This document shows, piece by piece, positions 16,985 through 25,694 of a stretch of 64,000 nt of DNA. The first letter of the stretch is position 1; each line of letters starts with the position of its first letter. The DNA comes from Alteribacter populi. Its GTDB lineage: Bacteria > Bacillota > Bacilli > Bacillales > Salisediminibacteriaceae. The position numbers and the translations under genes are program-made. Location of the stretch: positions 890,368-954,367 of the forward strand of contig NZ_KZ293963.1 in NCBI RefSeq assembly GCF_002352765.1. The letters are read 5' to 3'. The notes beneath the pieces were generated by a model, which was given only the letters and a program-made list of their open reading frames with translations, made no database searches and had not been told where the DNA came from.

Positions 16985-17022
16985 AAAAAAACCCCTTAGA
17001 ACCTTTGTGGCTCTAAGGGTTT
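16985..17022 (-). terminator. glnA terminator
   Basis: On the minus strand AACCCTTAGA, a loop of about 11 bases and TCTAAGGGGTT are followed by TTTTT, close behind the glnA stop. The 290-bp stretch from 16696 to 16984 otherwise holds only degenerate sequence. Confidence 0.85.
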
Positions 17023-17027
17023 CAATT

Positions 17028-18365
17028 TTAGTACAAACTCAAATACTGTTCTCTCTCCCAAGGGTGAACCTGGGTACGGAACATATCCCACTCGATTTCT
17101 TTTGCTTCGACAAAGTGTTCAAGTGCATGACCGCCGAGGGCTTTTGTCATGACTTCATTTGTTTGAAGGTAGTTGAGTGCTTCTTTCAATGTTGCTGGAA
17201 GCTCGCCGATTCCTTCGCTTTCACGCTCAGTTCGGTCCATAGCATAAATATTGTTTTCTGTTTGCGGAGGTGGTGTCATTCCTTTACGAATACCGTCAAG
17301 ACCAGCTGCAAGCATTGCTGCGATTGCAAGGTATGGGTTAGCTGCCGGGTCCGGACTACGGACTTCGACTCGCGTACTCATTCCACGGGAAGACGGGATA
17401 CGAACAAGCGGTGAACGGTTACGCATAGACCAAGCAACATAACAAGGTGCTTCATAGCCAGGAACTAATCGTTTGTAAGAGTTAACTGTCGGATTCGTAA
17501 TTGCTGTGTATGCCTTTGCATGTTCTAACGTACCCGCTAGGAATTGCATCGCCGTCTCGCTTAGCTGTGATTCTGTATTTTCATCATAAAAGGCATTATC
17601 TTTGCCTTTAAATAATGACATGTTTGCGTGCATACCGTTTCCGTTAACACCAAACAATGGTTTAGGCATAAACGTTGCGTGAAGCCCGTGCTTACGTGCG
17701 ATTGTTTTTACAACCAGTTTAAACGTTTGAATGTTGTCACACGTTGTGATGGCATCGGCATATTTAAAATCAATTTCGTGCTGTCCCGGAGCTACCTCAT
17801 GGTGAGAAGCTTCGATTTCAAAGCCCATGTCTTCAAGCTCTAGCACAATATCGCGACGGCAGTTTTCACCGAGATCTGTTGGTGCTAAATCGAAGTATCC
17901 GCCTTTATCATTAAGCTCTAACGTTGGCTCGCCTTTTTCATCATTTTTAAACAAGAAGAATTCCGGCTCAGGACCGATATTAAAGTCAGTAAATCCTAGT
18001 TCGTCGGCGTCTTTTAACACACGTTTCAGGACGCCACGAGGATCTCCTTCAAACGGAGTGCCGTCTGGATTATAAATATCACATATTAAACGGGCAACCT
18101 TTCCTTTTTCAGGTGTCCAAGGGAAAATAACCCACGTATCAAGATCCGGGTATAGATACATATCAGACTCTTCAATACGTACGAAACCTTCAATTGAGGA
18201 ACCGTCAAACATCATAAGATTGTCTAATGCTTTTGTAAGTTGGTCTACTGGAATTTCCACGTTTTTAATAATCCCTAGTAAATCTGTAAATTGCAAACGA
18301 ATAAAACGAACATTTTCCTCTTCAGCCATTTTCATAATGTCTTGTCTAGAGTACTTACTTCCCAT
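17028..18365 (-). CDS. glnA: glutamine synthetase, type I-alpha
   Basis: 445 residues, typical of the Bacillus type I-alpha enzyme. It condenses glutamate and ammonia with ATP to glutamine as a cytosolic dodecamer. Visible signatures are FDGSSIEGFVRIEESDMYL (about 50-70), GPEPEFFLF near 130, the ATP-binding KPLFGVNGNGMHANMSLF (about 240-260), NPTVNSYKRLVPGYEAP near 295-312, and RSPLVRIPSSRG. In Bacillus the feedback-inhibited enzyme also controls the regulators GlnR and TnrA. The start has AGGAGGAG upstream. Unlike in B. subtilis, no glnR lies between ynbB and glnA, yet GlnR/TnrA-type boxes are present. Confidence 0.97.
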   Translation of the reverse strand: MGSKYSRQDIMKMAEEENVRFIRLQFTDLLGIIKNVEIPVDQLTKALDNLMMFDGSSIEGFVRIEESDMYLYPDLDTWVIFPWTPEKGKVARLICDIYNPDGTPFEGDPRGVLKRVLKDADELGFTDFNIGPEPEFFLFKNDEKGEPTLELNDKGGYFDLAPTDLGENCRRDIVLELEDMGFEIEASHHEVAPGQHEIDFKYADAITTCDNIQTFKLVVKTIARKHGLHATFMPKPLFGVNGNGMHANMSLFKGKDNAFYDENTESQLSETAMQFLAGTLEHAKAYTAITNPTVNSYKRLVPGYEAPCYVAWSMRNRSPLVRIPSSRGMSTRVEVRSPDPAANPYLAIAAMLAAGLDGIRKGMTPPPQTENNIYAMDRTERESEGIGELPATLKEALNYLQTNEVMTKALGGHALEHFVEAKEIEWDMFRTQVHPWEREQYLSLY

Positions 18366-18568
18366 GTTAAATGATTCTCCTCCTTAGATTTTCCCGTTCT
18401 TTTTATGAATCGGGTGTTCCATCCATAAGTAGATTTTGTTCATTTTCTTTATAAGGATGAGCGCCCATACTTTTTTCTATGCTTTTATGTGTGACTATTT
18501 TCAAAGTTCAATGATCCTTCATCAAAATGACTGAAAATAAAAACACTTCACTCTCCTTTGATAACTAT

Positions 18569-18597
18569 ATCCTATCCAACTTTTCTTTCCCTGTGAA
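18569..18597 (-). promoter_or_regulatory. glnA promoter
   Basis: On the minus strand TTCACA (18592-18597), 17 bases and TAGGAT (18569-18574). The transcript would carry a leader of about 195 bases before glnA. The 327-bp gap holds this promoter and the GlnR boxes but no gene. Confidence 0.6.
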
Positions 18598-18620
18598 TGA
18601 CTTTGTCAGATAATCTGACA
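18592..18620. promoter_or_regulatory. tandem GlnR/TnrA boxes
   Basis: TGTCAGATAATCTGACA (18604-18620) is a perfect TGTNA-N7-TNACA palindrome. An overlapping second site, TGTGAATGACTTTGTCA (18592-18608), has one mismatch and covers the -35. Paired sites of this kind mediate GlnR repression of glnRA in B. subtilis. Confidence 0.8.
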
Positions 18621-18692
18621 AACAAATTTAAGTAAAGGACAAACCAAGGCGATGAAGTTATTATGTATGGATGAAAGTGATCCTTTAGCCGG

Positions 18693-19982
18693 TTATGATT
18701 CCCGCACTTTTTGAACATCTTTTAATAGGCCTTGATCAATTAAAGCTCCCAACGCATCCATAACCCCAATCTTCACATGCTCAAACGTAAGTCCACCTTG
18801 AACATAGGCGCGGTACGGGGCTCTTAGCGGACCGTCTGCGGTTAATTCTATGCTCGCTCCTTGAATGAAGGTACCTGCCGCCATAATAACGTCGTCTTCA
18901 TACCCTGGCATGTAACTCGGCTGTGGTTTGACGTGAGCGTCAACGGGGGACGCCCCTTGGATTGCCTGACAAAAAGCAATCATCATTTCTGCATTTGGGA
19001 ATGTCACCGATTGAATGAGGTCTGTCCGTGGTGTATGCCATGAAGGCGTCGTCGCCATTCCAACACCCTCTAAAAGTTTCGCTGTAAACATAGCCCCTTT
19101 TACTGCTTGGTTAACGATGTGAGGAGCTAAGAAAAAGCCTTGGTACATTTCAAGCAAGCTATAAAGAGAAGCTCCACCTTCCTTACCGATACCAGGTGCT
19201 GCTAGGCGATTAGCACATTGATTGATCAGCTGTTCTTTTCCTACAATGTAACCCCCCGTTTTCACGATACCTCCGCCTGGGTTTTTTATGAGCGATCCCG
19301 CCATCAAGTCAGCCCCAACATCGCAAGGCTCGTCGGTTTCTACAAACTCCCCGTAACAGTTGTCTACAAAAACAATCGCATCCGGTTTCACAGCTTTTAC
19401 GGTATCCACCATCTGTTTAATCTGACTAATATTAAAAGATGGACGGTCATCATAGCCACACGAACGTTGTATGCCAACTATTTTTGTTTTATCCGTCATC
19501 GAAGTTTTTACCCTTTCTAAATCTACTTGTTGATTTTTTAAAGGAATTACCGAATAGTCAATACTGAAATCTTTTAAAGAGCCACTTGCTCCCCCGCGAA
19601 TGCCGATCACTTCTTCTAAAGTATCGTATGGGTTACCGGTTATGTACATCAGTTCATCGCCTGGCCTTAGAATTCCAAAAAGCGCGGTGCTAATCGCATG
19701 TGTACCAGAAACGATTTGTGGCCGTACTAGTCCAGCATCCGTGCCAAACACTTCGGCGTACACCTGCTCAAGGGTATCGCGTCCTACATCATCGTATCCA
19801 TATCCGGTCGAAGCTTGAAAATGAAAATCTGAAATTTGATGGTTTCTAAAAGCTTTCATAACCTTCCGCTGATTCGCTTCGCTTATTCGGTCTCGTTCAG
19901 CAAATAATGGACGAATCTCTTCCACTGCTTGTTCTGATTGTTTTTCAATAAAGTCTTTCATCTCTCTATCCTCTATGTTCAT
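18693..19982 (-). CDS. ynbB: PLP-dependent YnbB (methionine gamma-lyase family / aluminium resistance)
   Basis: 429 residues. A fold-type I PLP enzyme: the cofactor pocket is seen in VSGTHAISTALFGIL and FVDNCYGEF, and the likely Schiff-base lysine in GSLIKNPGGGIVKTGG. The family is annotated as methionine gamma-lyase-like or aluminium-resistance protein; the true substrate is not established. I chose the first ATG because GGAGAAGGAG precedes it and the hflX stop is two bases upstream. In B. subtilis ynbB lies between ynbA (hflX) and glnR; here glnA follows directly. The last codons contain a GATGTTCAAAAAGT string resembling a repeat end found elsewhere in the window. Confidence 0.85.
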   Translation of the reverse strand: MNIEDREMKDFIEKQSEQAVEEIRPLFAERDRISEANQRKVMKAFRNHQISDFHFQASTGYGYDDVGRDTLEQVYAEVFGTDAGLVRPQIVSGTHAISTALFGILRPGDELMYITGNPYDTLEEVIGIRGGASGSLKDFSIDYSVIPLKNQQVDLERVKTSMTDKTKIVGIQRSCGYDDRPSFNISQIKQMVDTVKAVKPDAIVFVDNCYGEFVETDEPCDVGADLMAGSLIKNPGGGIVKTGGYIVGKEQLINQCANRLAAPGIGKEGGASLYSLLEMYQGFFLAPHIVNQAVKGAMFTAKLLEGVGMATTPSWHTPRTDLIQSVTFPNAEMMIAFCQAIQGASPVDAHVKPQPSYMPGYEDDVIMAAGTFIQGASIELTADGPLRAPYRAYVQGGLTFEHVKIGVMDALGALIDQGLLKDVQKVRES

Positions 19983-19984
19983 CG

Positions 19985-21283
19985 TTATTCTCCTTCTCCT
20001 AGCGTTGATTCTTGTTGTCCGCTGCTTTTTTGCTTTAGTTCATGGTAAATTGCTGAGTTTGGTGAAGCATATCCCCTTACTCTGTACTGTTCTGTCGTTT
20101 CGTCGAATGTTCGTTCAACTTGAATCGTTTCTTCCATCAGCCGGTGCAGCCACTTGCCTTCCCATGCTTCAATGTGAATATAGTAAGCGGCAAATTCTTT
20201 TTCCATTGACGCTTCAATTTTCGTACGAAGCTTGTCCAAATCAGCTTGATCGTGAGCAGAAATAAGGGCGGATGGTGCGTCTCCTGCCGGGAAAAAGTCT
20301 CCGGTTAATTGATCGCGTTTGTTGTATACGAGCAACATCGGAATCGTTGACGCATCAAGCTCTCGTAAAAGATCACTCACCGTTTTTTCATGGTTCACAA
20401 AATCCGGGTTTGCAGCATCGACGACATGTAAAATTAAATCAGCTTCCTTTACTTCTTCTAATGTTGAGCGAAAGGCTGCCACTAACGTCGTTGGAAGCTG
20501 TTGAATAAATCCGACAGTATCGGTGAGCAGCACATTCATTCCGCTTGGCAATTTAATCCGCTTTGTCGTTGGATCTAACGTTGCAAAGAGCTGGTCTTCA
20601 ACTAAAATTTCCGCTTTACTCAATTGATGAAGCAAAGTCGATTTTCCAGCATTTGTGTAACCGACTAATGCAATTTGAAACGCTTCATTTCGTTTTCTTC
20701 GTTCGCGATACCTCGCACGATGAGCCACGACTTGTTCCAGCTGGCGTCTAATTTCTGTCATCCGCTCCCGGATATGACGTTGATCAATTTCAAGCTGCGT
20801 TTCCCCAGGGCCTCTCGTTCCGATCCCGCCGCCGAGACGGGAAAGGACATGCCCCTGCCCCCTTAAACGCGGGAGCAAGTAATTGAGCTGAGCCAGTTCC
20901 ACCTGAAGCTTCCCTTCTCTTGATTGGGCGCGCTTTGCGAAAATGTCTAGAATCAACTGGGTTCGATCGATAATTTTTACATCCATTTCTTTGGTTAAGT
21001 TGCGGACTTGGGAAGCGCTTAGTTCATCATTAAAAATGATTAAGTCAGAGGAAGATTCCTCAGTAAGCTGCTTTAACTCCTCTACTTTTCCCTTACCGAT
21101 ATAGGTGGCATTATCAGGTTTTTCACGGTTTTGGGTCACTGTCATCGCGACTTTGCCACCCGCTGTTTTCGTAAGTGCTGCTAACTCTTCAAGTCGATAC
21201 TGAAAATCCTCCTCATTCATGTCATCTGATTTTACACCGACTATGATCACATCTTCTGCTTCAACTTTTGCATAGTCACTCAT
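19985..21283 (-). CDS. hflX: ribosome-associated GTPase HflX
   Basis: About 432 residues. The HflX N-terminal domain (EELAALTKTAGGKV, YIGKGKVEEL) and a long helical linker with GGIGTRGPGETQLE precede the G domain: G1 GYTNAGKSTL near 205, G3 DTVGFIQQLP, G4 NKRD. HflX binds the 50S subunit, splits stalled or hibernating 70S ribosomes and is linked to heat stress. I chose ATG 21283 because GAGGGATAAG precedes it; the frame also opens 12 bases earlier. It is clustered with spoVK upstream and ynbB downstream as in B. subtilis (ynbA). Confidence 0.93.
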   Translation of the reverse strand: MSDYAKVEAEDVIIVGVKSDDMNEEDFQYRLEELAALTKTAGGKVAMTVTQNREKPDNATYIGKGKVEELKQLTEESSSDLIIFNDELSASQVRNLTKEMDVKIIDRTQLILDIFAKRAQSREGKLQVELAQLNYLLPRLRGQGHVLSRLGGGIGTRGPGETQLEIDQRHIRERMTEIRRQLEQVVAHRARYRERRKRNEAFQIALVGYTNAGKSTLLHQLSKAEILVEDQLFATLDPTTKRIKLPSGMNVLLTDTVGFIQQLPTTLVAAFRSTLEEVKEADLILHVVDAANPDFVNHEKTVSDLLRELDASTIPMLLVYNKRDQLTGDFFPAGDAPSALISAHDQADLDKLRTKIEASMEKEFAAYYIHIEAWEGKWLHRLMEETIQVERTFDETTEQYRVRGYASPNSAIYHELKQKSSGQQESTLGEGE

Positions 21284-21303
21284 CTTATCCCTCATCTCTT
21301 TAC

Positions 21304-22260
21304 TCAGCCGTTCATTTTTTGAAATGCGCTTTGCAAATCTATTGGTTTTAATGTTTGCAGCGATTCTTTTCCATAATCATTTTCATCTAGTAATCTCACG
21401 GCCTGAGCGCGGATTGAGCGCTCAAGTAAATTCCGGATGAATCGTCCGTTACTGAAATTGCCTTCGTCTCTTCCTTTAACAGAGATTAGAATTTCTTTTA
21501 ATGCATGCTTACTTTGTTGATGAAGTCGGTATTGCCGTTGAGTAAGCATTTTCTCAGCGATGATAAATAATTCATCAACTTTGTAGTTAGGAAATGTTAC
21601 CTTTAACGGGAAACGTGAAGGCAAGCCCGGATTTAAAGATAAAAAACGGTCCATTTCTTTTGGATATCCGGCAAGAATAAGAACAAAGTCATGCTGCTGG
21701 TCTTCCATTGCTTTGACGAGTGTGTCAATGGCTTCTTTTCCGAAATCTTTTTCTCCACCGCGAGCTAGTGAGTAGGCTTCATCCACAAACAGTATCCCAC
21801 CCACAGCCTTTTTAATCAAATCCCTCGTTTTTTGTGCGGTGTGGCCGATGTACTCGCCAACTAAATCAGCTCGCTCCGCTTCGATGAGGTGGCCTTTTTC
21901 CAATACTCCCATACTTTTAAATAACTCTGCCACCAGTCTTGCAACCGTTGTCTTTCCAGTCCCAGGATTGCCTTTAAAGACCATATGAAGTGTTTGTTTA
22001 TTAGGAATAAGTCCGACATCTTCTCTTCGTTTATTTAAATAAAGCCAGGCATAAATTTCTTTCATAAACCCTTTCATTTCATTGAGTCCTACGAGCTCAT
22101 TTAATGATTTTTCGATTTGTTTAAATGGTTCATGCTCAGCTGTCTGAAAAGAAGGTTCAATAGTCACCGGTGCTATTGGGGCTGGTTGTTGTTTTTTCAG
22201 AACGATGTTAATCTGCCCTTTTTTTCTCATGCTGTTCGCCTGATCCAAAGGGGTCACCAC
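21304..22260 (-). CDS. spoVK: stage V sporulation protein K (AAA ATPase)
   Basis: 318 residues. One AAA+ module: an N-terminal GQINIVL segment, the family block LVGLNEMKGFMKEIYAWLYLN, Walker A GNPGTGKTTVARLV, the AERADLVGEYIGHTAQKT pore region, Walker B GGILFVDEAYSL, and an arginine-rich C-terminal lid (FSNGRFIRNLLERSIRAQA). SpoVK is a CbxX/CfqX-type ATPase made in the mother cell and needed for spore maturation. The start is uncertain: GTG codons at 22260 and an ATG at about 22230 are possible. Upstream and divergent is the integrase-like gene. Confidence 0.92.
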   Translation of the reverse strand: MVTPLDQANSMRKKGQINIVLKKQQPAPIAPVTIEPSFQTAEHEPFKQIEKSLNELVGLNEMKGFMKEIYAWLYLNKRREDVGLIPNKQTLHMVFKGNPGTGKTTVARLVAELFKSMGVLEKGHLIEAERADLVGEYIGHTAQKTRDLIKKAVGGILFVDEAYSLARGGEKDFGKEAIDTLVKAMEDQQHDFVLILAGYPKEMDRFLSLNPGLPSRFPLKVTFPNYKVDELFIIAEKMLTQRQYRLHQQSKHALKEILISVKGRDEGNFSNGRFIRNLLERSIRAQAVRLLDENDYGKESLQTLKPIDLQSAFQKMNG

Positions 22261-22395
22261 CCTTTATTATGAGGTTGAAAAATGTATGGTCACCATTACT
22301 ATACGCTCCAAGTCTATTTTCGTGACAAACGCCTATAAAGGATGTTCAAAAAATCCGGGAAAAATAAGTGTAGACTTGCAGAAACCATTATTTGT

Positions 22396-22401
22396 TATAA
22401 T
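22396..22401 (+). promoter_or_regulatory. extended -10 promoter of the integrase-like gene
   Basis: TGTTATAAT gives an extended -10 about 54 bp upstream of the start. No good -35 is seen at 17 bp. The same gap holds a single GATGTTCAAAAA repeat end near 22340. Confidence 0.45.
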
Positions 22402-22454
22402 GAACGTAATCATCCAAACATTTTTAATTTTCTAATTACAGAGGAGGCGTAAAC

Positions 22455-23492
22455 ATGACACAACCTGAAAATACTGAGGAATATATTGAATCCTTTTTAA
22501 TGAACGAGTACGGCGATAAACAGCCGAGCACGGTTAAACGATACCGGTACGACCTCCTGCAGTTCCATCACTGGTGTCAAAAAAACCAAATTAATAATAA
22601 AAACGCCTATGATCCAGAAGCGATCCGTGCCTTTTATTTATACTTATGCAAAGAAAAGGACTATTCTATCCATACAATCCGGAGAATTCTTTCTGTTTTA
22701 AAGCAGCATTACCGTTTTAATTCCCCATTAGACCACCGCCACACGCCATTTGATAATTATTTGAAAAAAGAAGTTGTCGAGCACAAAAAAAAGGCATCCG
22801 ATTTTATCAAAACTGAGGAAATTCATAGGCTGCTGCGATCGATAATGAGTCCTCAGGGGCTAAGTGATCACCAATTAAAATCACGTCACTTTTACGACGA
22901 AAGAAACCAAGCCATCATTCACCTTATGCTATTTTACGGGCTTTCCATTCAGGAAGTCACAGGACTTACGATGAAAAATATCCACTTCCCCACGGGAATC
23001 ATTCATTTGTTTTCAAGAAAACGAAAGCCTAGACACGTCACTTTGTTAAAAGAAGATCGCCAGCTTCTTCATCAATATTATCGAACGGTCCCAAAAGCTG
23101 TCAGACCGCGTTGGTATACAGATGATCCATTTTTTGCAGCCTTTGATTTTAGGCGAGGCACTTATCGGTGGAGTTATGAAAAAGAACAGCCGAAGCAGTT
23201 AACAGATGTAGCCTTGCAAAAAATGATACGCCAAGAAATGCAGCGTGCAGGACTGGGACGTGGGCGGTCTAGTCGCGAACTGCGGCATACGTATATCTTG
23301 CACCGCTTACTAGACGGTGTATCAGCGGATTCTTTAAAAGTGGAGCTTGCCTTTGTGACTACTCAGCCTTTCGATAGTTATGTAAACTTTATCCTGGCTC
23401 ATAAAGAAGTTCTAAACAAATTTCAGCCCCTCACCATTCCAGAACGACAGGAAATGCTTAAGGAGGTCTTACCCGAGAAGCGGTTAATTTGA
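22455..23492 (+). CDS. tyrosine-recombinase family protein with degenerate active site
   Basis: 345 residues. The N-terminal SAM-like core-binding domain (PSTVKRYRYDLLQFHHWC, about 24-115) and C-terminal catalytic fold (about 118-325) identify a phage-integrase/XerC-type protein. Of the catalytic set, the box II arginine R277 (ELRHTY) and the nucleophile-position Tyr309 remain. The first arginine is replaced by Ser164 (YGLSIQE), the box II histidine by Arg274, and the LGH histidine by Phe300. Cleavage activity is therefore doubtful. Strong GAGGAGG ribosome site. It is the only plus-strand gene besides lexA, between spoVK and hfq, with no phage genes nearby. It may be a domesticated DNA-binding protein. 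Confidence 0.85.
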   Translation: MTQPENTEEYIESFLMNEYGDKQPSTVKRYRYDLLQFHHWCQKNQINNKNAYDPEAIRAFYLYLCKEKDYSIHTIRRILSVLKQHYRFNSPLDHRHTPFDNYLKKEVVEHKKKASDFIKTEEIHRLLRSIMSPQGLSDHQLKSRHFYDERNQAIIHLMLFYGLSIQEVTGLTMKNIHFPTGIIHLFSRKRKPRHVTLLKEDRQLLHQYYRTVPKAVRPRWYTDDPFFAAFDFRRGTYRWSYEKEQPKQLTDVALQKMIRQEMQRAGLGRGRSSRELRHTYILHRLLDGVSADSLKVELAFVTTQPFDSYVNFILAHKEVLNKFQPLTIPERQEMLKEVLPEKRLI

Positions 23493-23503
23493 AATGTAAT
23501 ATG

Positions 23504-23541
23504 TTAACAAAGAGCTTGGCAAAAGCCAAGCTCTTTGTTAA
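23504..23541. terminator. bidirectional terminator between integrase-like gene and hfq
   Basis: A perfect 17-bp stem (TTAACAAAGAGCTTGGC and its complement) with an AAAA loop lies between two convergent genes, with T-rich flanks on both strands. Confidence 0.8.
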
Positions 23542-23591
23542 ACCAATATCGTTTTTCGCTACATTTTAAATAAGGGAGAAGTGTGTTACTG

Positions 23592-23822
23592 TTATTTATC
23601 CTGGTTTAGTTGCACATTCCGTTGTGGTGAAAAAGTAGAAATCGCATGCTTATAAACAAGCTGCTGTTTTCCGTCCGTATCTAAAATGACAGTAAAGTTA
23701 TCAAAACTTTTAACAAATCCCCTTAATTGAAAACCGTTCAGTAAAAAAACCGTCACCGGAATGCTTTCTTTTCGAAGTTGATTTAAAAACTGGTCTTGAA
23801 TGTTCACAGATTGCTGCTTCAT
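23592..23822 (-). CDS. hfq: RNA chaperone Hfq
   Basis: 76 residues. The Sm1 motif (NIQDQFLNQLRKESIPVTVF, FQLRGFVKSFDNFTVIL) and Sm2 motif (LVYKHAISTFSP; Hfq-type YKHAIS) are complete. It forms a hexameric ring that binds A/U-rich RNAs. The C-terminal tail is short, as in other Firmicutes. I chose ATG 23822, behind GGGAGG and beginning KQQSVNIQD, which is the family start; the open frame continues to 23849. It follows miaA as in many bacteria. Confidence 0.97.
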   Translation of the reverse strand: MKQQSVNIQDQFLNQLRKESIPVTVFLLNGFQLRGFVKSFDNFTVILDTDGKQQLVYKHAISTFSPQRNVQLNQDK

Positions 23823-23868
23823 TGTCTCATGGCCTCCCTCAATAGACATTATTATCTTTATTCGTGAT

Positions 23869-24795
23869 TTACAACAGCTTTCCTTCTACAAATTGATGAA
23901 TTTCCTGAAGCATTTTATCTTTTTCTTGTGTTACATCAAACCAAGTGATGTCCATTTTATTTCGAAACCACGTTAATTGCCGCTTTGCGTAGCGCCTTGA
24001 GTTTTGTTTTAAAGTCGTAACCGCTTCCTCTAATGTGACCTTCCCATCTAGATATTCATAAAGCTCTTTATATCCGATCGCTTGAACCGATTGGCAGTTT
24101 CGAACTCCCGCTTCGTACAAACGCTCGGCTTCATTCAAGAGACCTTGCTCCATCATAATATCTACACGAAGATCGATGCGTTCATACAGTTTTTCACGCT
24201 CCATCGTAAGACCGATGAGACTTACATTATAAGGAGAAATAGGGGGCTGTTGACCTCGTTCTCCAAACGGCTCTCCCGTTATATGATAAATTTCCAGTGC
24301 CCGAATGACTCGCCGGACATTATTTGGATGAATTTGCTCATAGCTCTTCGGGTCAACCTCATTTAACTGTTCGTGTAACGCTACATTTCCGTACTTTTTT
24401 GCGAACACTTCAAGCTCTTGTCGGTAAGTGTTGTCTTCTTCTACTTCAGAAAACTGATAATCGTAGATCACTGAACTCACATACAGCCCCGTTCCACCGA
24501 CAAGGAATGGCCGTTTTTTTCGACTTCCAATCTCTTCGATCAGCTTCGTTGCCCGTTGTTGAAACTCCTGGACTGAAAAAGGTTCCGTAGGTTCTTTAAT
24601 GTCAATAAGGTGATGAGGAATACCGCGCTGTTCTTCTTTTGACACTTTCGCCGTCCCGATATCCATTCCTCTGTAGACTTGCATCGAGTCTCCGCTAATA
24701 ATTTCACCATTAAATGATTGTGCCAGTTCAATACTCATGTCAGTCTTCCCTACCGCTGTAGGACCCACGAGAACGATTAGATTTTCTTTTTTCAT
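23869..24795 (-). CDS. miaA: tRNA dimethylallyltransferase MiaA
   Basis: 308 residues. Transfers a dimethylallyl group to A37 of tRNAs reading UNN codons; MiaB, also in this window, then methylthiolates the product. Signatures are P-loop GPTAVGKTDMS, GDSMQVYRGMDIGTAKVS, HHLIDIKEP, GGTGLYVSS and the C-terminal NSRRYAKRQLTWFRN. I chose ATG 24795 because AGGTGA precedes it; the frame opens nine bases earlier with GTG. It lies directly upstream of hfq. Confidence 0.97.
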   Translation of the reverse strand: MKKENLIVLVGPTAVGKTDMSIELAQSFNGEIISGDSMQVYRGMDIGTAKVSKEEQRGIPHHLIDIKEPTEPFSVQEFQQRATKLIEEIGSRKKRPFLVGGTGLYVSSVIYDYQFSEVEEDNTYRQELEVFAKKYGNVALHEQLNEVDPKSYEQIHPNNVRRVIRALEIYHITGEPFGERGQQPPISPYNVSLIGLTMEREKLYERIDLRVDIMMEQGLLNEAERLYEAGVRNCQSVQAIGYKELYEYLDGKVTLEEAVTTLKQNSRRYAKRQLTWFRNKMDITWFDVTQEKDKMLQEIHQFVEGKLL

Positions 24796-24859
24796 GTTAG
24801 TCACCTGTCTACTAGAGCTTGTTCAATTAGGTCAAAGTCTCCTTAGTGAAAACGCTCTA

Positions 24860-25672
24860 TTAATCCATTATACCGTTTGTTTGTTTTTCCCATACTCCAA
24901 AATGATAAGTTGCTGAGGGCCGAATTTGCTGCGTTAAGCCTAATGCATTGAATCTTCGAGAGCGAAAGTGGTCTTTTAGTACAACTCGCTGCCTTGCTAC
25001 TCGTTTTGCTTCTCTTATCGTTTGTCCAAAAAGAATGTCATCTTCGTCATTATAAGCAAGCTGTTTTAACGCTTGGATTCCTGATGACCCTTTAACCGTT
25101 TCTTGAAACATAGGGTCAAAATAAACGACATCAATACTCGACGTTTCTTGTTTTTTTAACCATGCTTGATGGTGTTCATTAATGACTTGAATTCTCCGTA
25201 GTGCGTTTTCAATGACATTCGGCTCGACTTTGTAGCTTTTTAATCCTTCCTCAATCATATAAGCTAAAATAGGATTAACTTCTGTACCAAAAACCTTCCC
25301 CGATTTTTTCACTGCTAAGCTGGCTAACACCGCATCAGAACCTAAACCAATTGTCCCGTCCGCAACCGTCATTCCTTCACGAAGCTTTGCGGCATCTACA
25401 AATGGATCGTGACCTGTTTTTAAAAACGCCTTTGCGCGAAACATCGCTGAGTTCGGGTGGTAAAAAAACGGAGCGCTGTCTGTCGCGGTATAGAGCATGA
25501 GCCGATCTTGCTCAGCGACGACAACATGAGCCTTATATTTTTCCATAATTCGTGTAACAGAAGCATGACCTCTTTTAATTAAGGGAGCTGAAAGCGCGTC
25601 TTGTGCGTGAACAGCTCTTGTCATCATCCGCGTCGTTTCTTTAGGTGCTGTTGTGACAACGATAGGTTTCAT
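24860..25672 (-). CDS. class I SAM-dependent methyltransferase (RsmJ-like)
   Basis: 270 residues. Rossmann-type methyltransferase: SAM-binding motif I in VADGTIGLGSDAVLASL (near 105-121), motif II acidic position in GKVFGTEVNP, and the catalytic-type motif IDVVYFDPMF near 175. This resembles the RsmJ/YhiQ 16S rRNA methyltransferase family, which uses DGTAGLGRD and DPMFP. The N-terminal 90 residues differ from E. coli RsmJ. The substrate is therefore likely rRNA or another nucleic acid but is not proven. It sits between mutL and miaA; ribosome site AAAGGA. Confidence 0.75.
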   Translation of the reverse strand: MKPIVVTTAPKETTRMMTRAVHAQDALSAPLIKRGHASVTRIMEKYKAHVVVAEQDRLMLYTATDSAPFFYHPNSAMFRAKAFLKTGHDPFVDAAKLREGMTVADGTIGLGSDAVLASLAVKKSGKVFGTEVNPILAYMIEEGLKSYKVEPNVIENALRRIQVINEHHQAWLKKQETSSIDVVYFDPMFQETVKGSSGIQALKQLAYNDEDDILFGQTIREAKRVARQRVVLKDHFRSRRFNALGLTQQIRPSATYHFGVWEKQTNGIMD

Positions 25673-25694
25673 TTGATTAGTCCTTTACGATTAC

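Noticed and set aside
16740..16990. Riboswitch-like leader upstream of the 81-residue gene
   Set aside because: I compared it by eye with lysine and other Bacillus leaders and found no convincing conserved core.
22455..23492. Prophage or integrative element bounded by the integrase-like gene
   Set aside because: Flanking genes are conserved chromosomal ones in normal order, with no attachment repeats or other phage genes.
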